Shown: positions 59,607 to 64,000 of the stretch, in pieces
How the letters are laid out: each line of letters begins with the position of its first letter
Numbering within the stretch: position 1 is the stretch's first letter
From: Symbiodinium natans
Taxonomy: Eukaryota; Sar; Dinophyceae; Suessiales; Symbiodiniaceae
Length of the DNA: 64,000 bases
Direction: 5' to 3'
Assembly (NCBI GenBank): GCA_905221605.1
Contig: CAJNDS010002741.1
Coordinates: forward strand, 1 to 64,000
Program-made: the position numbers and the translations under genes
The notes under the pieces: model-generated
The model's input: only the letters and a program-made list of their open reading frames with translations
Database searches by the model: none
Told to the model about the DNA's origin: nothing

Positions 59607-60682
59607 AAATAAGGTATAACGCGGGGGGGGGGGGGGGTGCTCTTCCGAGGTGCCCCAAGGATTCCCCAGGATATAAATGTATAGCAGAGGGGGGGTCGTT
59701 TTTGAGAGCCGTTGCGACTCCGAGCCAAGCCCAAAATCTTCGCAGAAATAAAGAAGAACAAGTACACCTGAGTTCTAAGCCTCTAAGCTCGGTTTACGAA
59801 TTCTTAAAGAACACTTCTGATGTTTCCGTGATTGCTCAGACGTGCCATGTTCGCTTGTGTCCCTTTCTGATGGCATGATGAAACATGATAGGCCACAGTA
59901 TCCACAGAGTTCCGGGGGAATGGGTCTCTTTGTGGCACCCACAGAGAACCTAGCGTTTCTCCATGGGCAATTTTTCCCAGAAGGTTCGCGATCGTATTGG
60001 ATGCTGTGGGATGTACGCTGAGAGGGGGGGTCGCTATACATTTATCGTCGGCCAGATTGACTTGGGAGGGGGGTTTTTTGGAGTCTGTAATCAGGTCCCA
60101 GTCTCCTATTGGAGGCCGGGAAAGGCCGTGGGATTCCGGCAAATGCACGGGTCTCGTGTCCTCAAGGGCTGCAAGTCGTGGGGTCCCGGTAAATGTACGC
60201 TGAGGGGGGGGGGGGTCGCTATACATTCATTTGGGCCTGTGTCCTGTCGGGACCGGCGCCGTGGGTCTTGGGGCTTCAAGCAAACCCCGGCTTTCGGTTC
60301 ACAAAAGTGGGTTTGCTTCTCGGCCATTTTCAGCTCCCATTCTCCTATTACCCACTTCTACCAATCGCCCCAATTCTTTCTGCAAGAAGCAGCTCTCCAC
60401 CCCCTCCCTTGTTGAGCGATAGCACGGTAAAGATATGTAAAGTTCCAAGAAGATTGACTTGGAGAGAGCTGAGTGAAGCGATGAAAGAAGAAGAGGAGAC
60501 CAGTGAGCTAGTCAGGTCAAGTGAAGCTGCAAGATATGCTGCACCCATACACCTCTACCTCCACCCAACATCCCAGCAAATCATGCGGTTATGTCACAGT
60601 CGAAGACTTAGCACGAAGCCACGATCTACATTTCCATTGCCTTGGGAAAACTCGGACATTAATGTATAGCAATGGGGGGGGG
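59607..60682. repeat. Five dispersed G-run palindromic motifs
   Basis: Variants of ATGTATAGC-N3-G(7-13)-TCGCTATACAT lie at about 59612-59640, 59676-59698, 60011-60043, 60191-60227 and 60661-60682. The best two (60011, 60191) have both arms, ATGTACGC and GCTATACAT, around the G run. Confidence 0.65.
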
Positions 60683-60739
60683 CCCTGTTCTTCTAGTTAC
60701 ACGTGGGGATATTGTTAAGATTCTTTCAGTTGATGAAGT

Positions 60740-62029
60740 ATGCTCATTCTTGTCTGGCTGTCTACCTCTCTCTTGTGTGGCTGTTCTGTTGAAGTCGGTT
60801 TTTATTGGGCTCCCGGCATTCTGTTCCAGGCACTAGCCAGGGTGCAGAACATCATTTTCCGCCTCGCTCACACCATTTGCGGACCCCGACATCCCTGGAC
60901 GCTTCGGCGGCAAGAACTACTGGCAGAGAGCTACTGTGAGCTGCGTCAGTACCAGCAGGCGCTGCAACTCTTGGAGGAGGTGCTGGAGGCCGAGCAGGAG
61001 GAGGAGCTGCAGGCGAAAAAGAAAGTGTTGGGTACCAGGAGCAATGTGGCGGTGTGTTTGAGAGGTGTAGGGCGGCCCGCGGACGCTTTGCAGCTCGAAG
61101 AGAACTTGCTGGAGGCCATGAAGGAAGTTCTGGGCCCGAGGAACGAGATGACGTTAGCTCGCATGGTTCTATTGGCGAGGCATTGGAAAGATCTCAGGCG
61201 GCCCGCGGATGCTTTGCAGCTCCAAGAGGAGGCGCTGAAGGCCATGAAGGAAGTTCTGGGCCCGAGGCACCCTCGCACGCTTACTACCATGAGCGATGTG
61301 GCGCAGAGTTTGGATGCGGTTGGGCGGCCCGCGGACGCTTTGCGGCTCTTCGAGGAAGTGTTGGAGGCCGAGAAGGAAGTTCTGGGCCCGAGGCACCCGG
61401 GCACGCTGGCCACCATGGGCAATATGGCCCTGTGTTTGCGTGGTGGCGGGCAGCCCGCGGTGGCTTTGCAGCTCGAAGAGGAGGTGCTGGAGGCCAAGAA
61501 GAAAGTTCTGGGCTCGAGGCACCCGGACACGATAAGCGCCATGCATAATCTGGCAGCCGGCTTGGCAGAGGGCTTGATTGAGCATCGTGGCCTTTTGCAC
61601 CTCGAAGTGAAGGTGTTGGAGGCGCACCCGGACACGCCGAGGCTGAGCTACGCTATGCACCTCTTCATGGAGGTGGTGGATGCCAGAATGGAAGTTCTGG
61701 GCAACACACACCCTGACACGCTGCTTGCCATGCACAATCTGGCGCACTTTTTGAGGGCGGTTGGGCGGCCCACGGAGGCTTTGAGCCTCTTCGAGATTGT
61801 GCTGAAGATCCGCAAGGAAGTTCTGGGCCCAAGCCACCCACAAACGCTGGACACCGAGGCCGCTCTAACAGTTCATAGACGAATGGCCCCTCTCATCGCA
61901 GACATGTCCTTACGCAATTCGGAGTTTACAATTGTTTTAGGGCGTGATGAAATGGAAAGACTCGCGAAGTCGAAAGGTCTTCATCTGGATTCACCTTCCG
62001 TTTCACCCCAGGGGCCCCTGGCTTTGTAG
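60740..62029 (+). CDS. TPR protein, kinesin-light-chain-like repeats (429 codons)
   Basis: It starts at ATG 60740, which follows a good acceptor (TTCTTTCAG, ends 60730), so an upstream exon or trans-splicing is possible. After a hydrophobic N-terminus (MLILVWLSTSLLCGC) come about seven repeats of about 42 residues of the form LGPRHPxTLxTMxxxAxxLxxxGRPADALxLxEEVLEAxKEV, the TPR pattern found in kinesin light chains and many protist scaffold proteins. Such repeats bind partner peptides. The fifth and sixth units are degenerate (HRGLLHLEVKVLEAHPDTPR). The kinesin-light-chain N-terminal coiled coil is not seen, so it is probably not a true motor subunit. The C-terminal about 50 residues after the last repeat are unassigned. 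Confidence 0.85.
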   Translation: MLILVWLSTSLLCGCSVEVGFYWAPGILFQALARVQNIIFRLAHTICGPRHPWTLRRQELLAESYCELRQYQQALQLLEEVLEAEQEEELQAKKKVLGTRSNVAVCLRGVGRPADALQLEENLLEAMKEVLGPRNEMTLARMVLLARHWKDLRRPADALQLQEEALKAMKEVLGPRHPRTLTTMSDVAQSLDAVGRPADALRLFEEVLEAEKEVLGPRHPGTLATMGNMALCLRGGGQPAVALQLEEEVLEAKKKVLGSRHPDTISAMHNLAAGLAEGLIEHRGLLHLEVKVLEAHPDTPRLSYAMHLFMEVVDARMEVLGNTHPDTLLAMHNLAHFLRAVGRPTEALSLFEIVLKIRKEVLGPSHPQTLDTEAALTVHRRMAPLIADMSLRNSEFTIVLGRDEMERLAKSKGLHLDSPSVSPQGPLAL

Positions 62030-62600
62030 CTCCAGGCGCGAGCCTTGAAGCCTCAACTTGCAAGACTTTTCCTCCGAGGCTTTTTCACAGCCTGAACGCC
62101 ACAGCTTCAAACCTCGAAAATCCCTCGAAGGGCTGACCTTGTGGAAGAGGCCATGGATAGCGCCTTGAGAGCAGCCACTGTGCGCCCGAGCAGGATGATA
62201 CCGTCAGTTGTAACCCTCAACTGCAGGACTCATATTCTTAATAGGGCCCAACAAAGCACCCGAAAGCAGGTTCGTGCCATGTCCAGGGCGCGAAGCTCAG
62301 ATGCTGGAAAGCTCCGTTGCTGTGCAGGGTTTAGGCGGTTTAGGGTGCAGGGTTTAGGTTGTGCACATCCTCCAGTGGTTGTGGTGAGCAACATGGTCGA
62401 TGTCGGCTGAAGTGGTATTAGGGTCCTAAAAGATTGAGGGTTTGGTGCTTAGGGCGCTGTCCAAAGCAGCCAGAACGAGTGCAAGTGCAAGCCGAAGAGC
62501 GTGTGTAGGATTGCTCGCAGAGTGCTTGGGAAATACTAGGAGGCATTTTTGGGGGGTTGCCACCCCGCTGCCTCTCCAGGTCCTGCGGCTGCCGTGACCT
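62030..62600. other. Intergenic sequence downstream of the TPR gene
   Basis: No supported gene. A few degenerate telomere-like GGGTTTAGG strings stand at 62326-62360. Confidence 0.5.
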
Positions 62601-62619
62601 CTGGTGACTCTGGTGAGTG

Positions 62620-63420
62620 TTCTACATTACACATCTTGCACCTTCAAACGGTCGTGCACTTAACCCGCTCGGGTGCATCGGGAGCCGCAGGGGCGGCATC
62701 AAAAACGTCAAAAACGTCAATAGTGACAAGTATCGTGTTTTTTAGTTGACCCATGGCCATTGCAAGTGCATTTCTCCACATGTCACTTTGTAAAGATAAT
62801 GTCGAAAAGCGTCAAATGCGTCGAAACCACCCCGTGACAAGTGCTTAAAGGTGCGTCTAGACAAGCCGCAGCCCCGCGCAAGCTACAGTTGCTGACGCTT
62901 TTGATGTTCTTGACGTCAAACAATTGCTCGGTTTGTCACCCAGGCCGGATACATCTCAAGCTCCTGGACCTGCGGAGGTCTTCCAATGTTCTGCACTTGA
63001 AGCGTTGTGCATCTGCGGTGCATGGGGGTTGTCGCTTCTGCCACTTCTGCCACTTCTCATATGTTGAGTTTCAGTCGTCCGTGCAAAGTTTGTGTAGTGC
63101 AGCATTGCAATATTGACACTTTTGATTTTTTGACGTCAACGATATGCCTCAAGCTCCTAGAGCTGCCACGGCCTTCGAGTGTGCTTCCGACATGTTGAGT
63201 TTGAGTCGTCAGTGCAAAGATTGCGTAGTACAGCGTTGCAGCCTTGACACTTTTGACGCTTTCGACATCAATTTCTTGCTCGGTTTGTCTCCCAGGTCCG
63301 ATACATTGCCACGGCCTTCGGGCGATCTGCACTTGAAGTGTCGCGCTTCTGCCATCTCTGACATGTTGAGTTTGAGCCGTCAGTGCAAGCATTGTGCAGC
63401 ACAGCGTTTGTGAAGAAGTG
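62620..63420. repeat. Diverged tandem repeats of about 130-190 bp
   Basis: Strings such as GTTGAGTTTGAGTCGTCAGTGCAA, recurring at about 63061, 63192 and 63364, with CTTTTGACG, TTGCTCGGTTTGTC and GATCTGCACTTGAAG between them, mark four or so diverged units. Short frames across them are not convincing genes. Confidence 0.65.
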
Positions 63421-63589
63421 TAACGTTTGTGCGGTGCAGCGTACCCCTTTTGAAGCATGAGACACCTCTAAAGAAAACACAGGCCGTGATGTAGCCTTGC
63501 GGGCGCGAGAGGTGCTCAAAATCTAGGAGCCAAAGACCCCAAACCCAGAAGCCAAAAGCTTCAAACCCTGAAGTTGCATGAGGCCCCCC

Positions 63590-63591
<2 letters not shown>

Positions 63592-63620
<29 letters not shown>

Positions 63621-63782
63621 AAGAAGAAGAAGAAGAAGAAGAAGAAGAAGAAGAAGAAGAAGAAGAAGAAGAAGAAGAAGAAGAAGAAGAAGAAGAAGAA
63701 GAAGAAGAAGAAGAAGAAGAAGAAGAAGAAGAAGAAGAAGAAGAAGAAGAAGAAGAAGAAGAAGAAGAAGAAGAAGAAGAAG

Positions 63783-63811
<29 letters not shown>
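63592..63811. repeat. GAA/AAG trinucleotide tract, about 220 bp
   Basis: About 73 uninterrupted AAG units. Long Arg, Lys, Phe or Ser frames here are repeat artefacts. From 63812 to the end no gene is seen. Confidence 0.98.
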
Positions 63812-63813
<2 letters not shown>

Positions 63814-64000
63814 GGGCGACGGAGGTAGTCCCCGCACCGTATCCAACCTGTTGATGTGCCTGCAACCAATGCGTCGGTCAGTCTTTGGCGCGCGCACCCC
63901 CAGGGACCCCCCCACCGACTACCAGACCCTGGAAGCCAAAAGCCCTTGTGACCGTCTCCTTGGGCATCCCACGTAGGGATGGCCCCTCCCTGAGGCTCGC

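Noticed and set aside
63574..63915. Poly-Arg, poly-Phe and poly-Ser frames
   Set aside because: They are readings of the GAA/AAG tract only.

Overview
The window looks like nuclear DNA of a dinoflagellate, probably of the Symbiodinium type. The signs are dense Ty1/copia-type retrotransposons, copies of the 3' part of the dinoflagellate spliced leader (TTTTGGCTCAAG) inside the LTRs, plant-type telomere repeats (TTTAGGG) at internal sites, very long open frames, large microsatellites, and only a few sparse host genes. No prokaryotic, organellar or rRNA features were found.

Layout. Positions 1-10202 hold about 3.55 copies of a 2.83-2.94 kb tandem repeat; each copy has a conserved minus-strand frame of about 200 codons surrounded by short hairpin motifs. 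From 10202 to 48142 is a nest of copia-type elements. Element A (minus strand) covers 10202 to about 25981 with a rearranged 5' side up to 26835. It was interrupted by element B (15961-25405, minus, 399-bp LTRs with 2 differences, target duplication AACAT). Next come a C-family leader fragment (26836-27303), a flipped segment (27304-28091), then two almost identical plus-strand C elements. C1 (28092-37849) has an intact 2665-codon gag-pol frame; C2 (38325-48137) has an 88-bp deletion in gag. C1 was inserted into an older minus-strand element, D, whose PBS and LTR lie at 37899-38319. The missing first 132 bases of C1's 5' LTR, with the matching target duplication TTTCG, sit inverted at 27304-27440, so a later inversion broke that LTR.

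Positions 48143-64000 are host-like: a 0.9-kb compound microsatellite, a probable multi-exon minus-strand gene of unknown function (52521 to about 53840), two facing telomere-like tracts, a multi-pass membrane protein gene with one probable 44-bp intron (56508-58309), a TPR/kinesin-light-chain-like gene (60740-62029), G-run palindromic motifs, diverged about 150-bp repeats, and a 220-bp GAA/AAG tract near the right edge.

Most unusual points: (1) a 464-codon proline-rich frame overlapping the polyprotein frame between protease and integrase of element B, with a counterpart in the same relative frame in element A; (2) a shared C-terminal domain in A and B pol that resembles a SAM-dependent (C5-type) methyltransferase fold; (3) spliced-leader core sequence at a similar place in the LTRs of several families; (4) the palindrome-centred inversion of C1's LTR; (5) the tandem-array frame with a substitution pattern suggesting it is, or was, coding. 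All assignments are from reading the sequence; no database search was possible.
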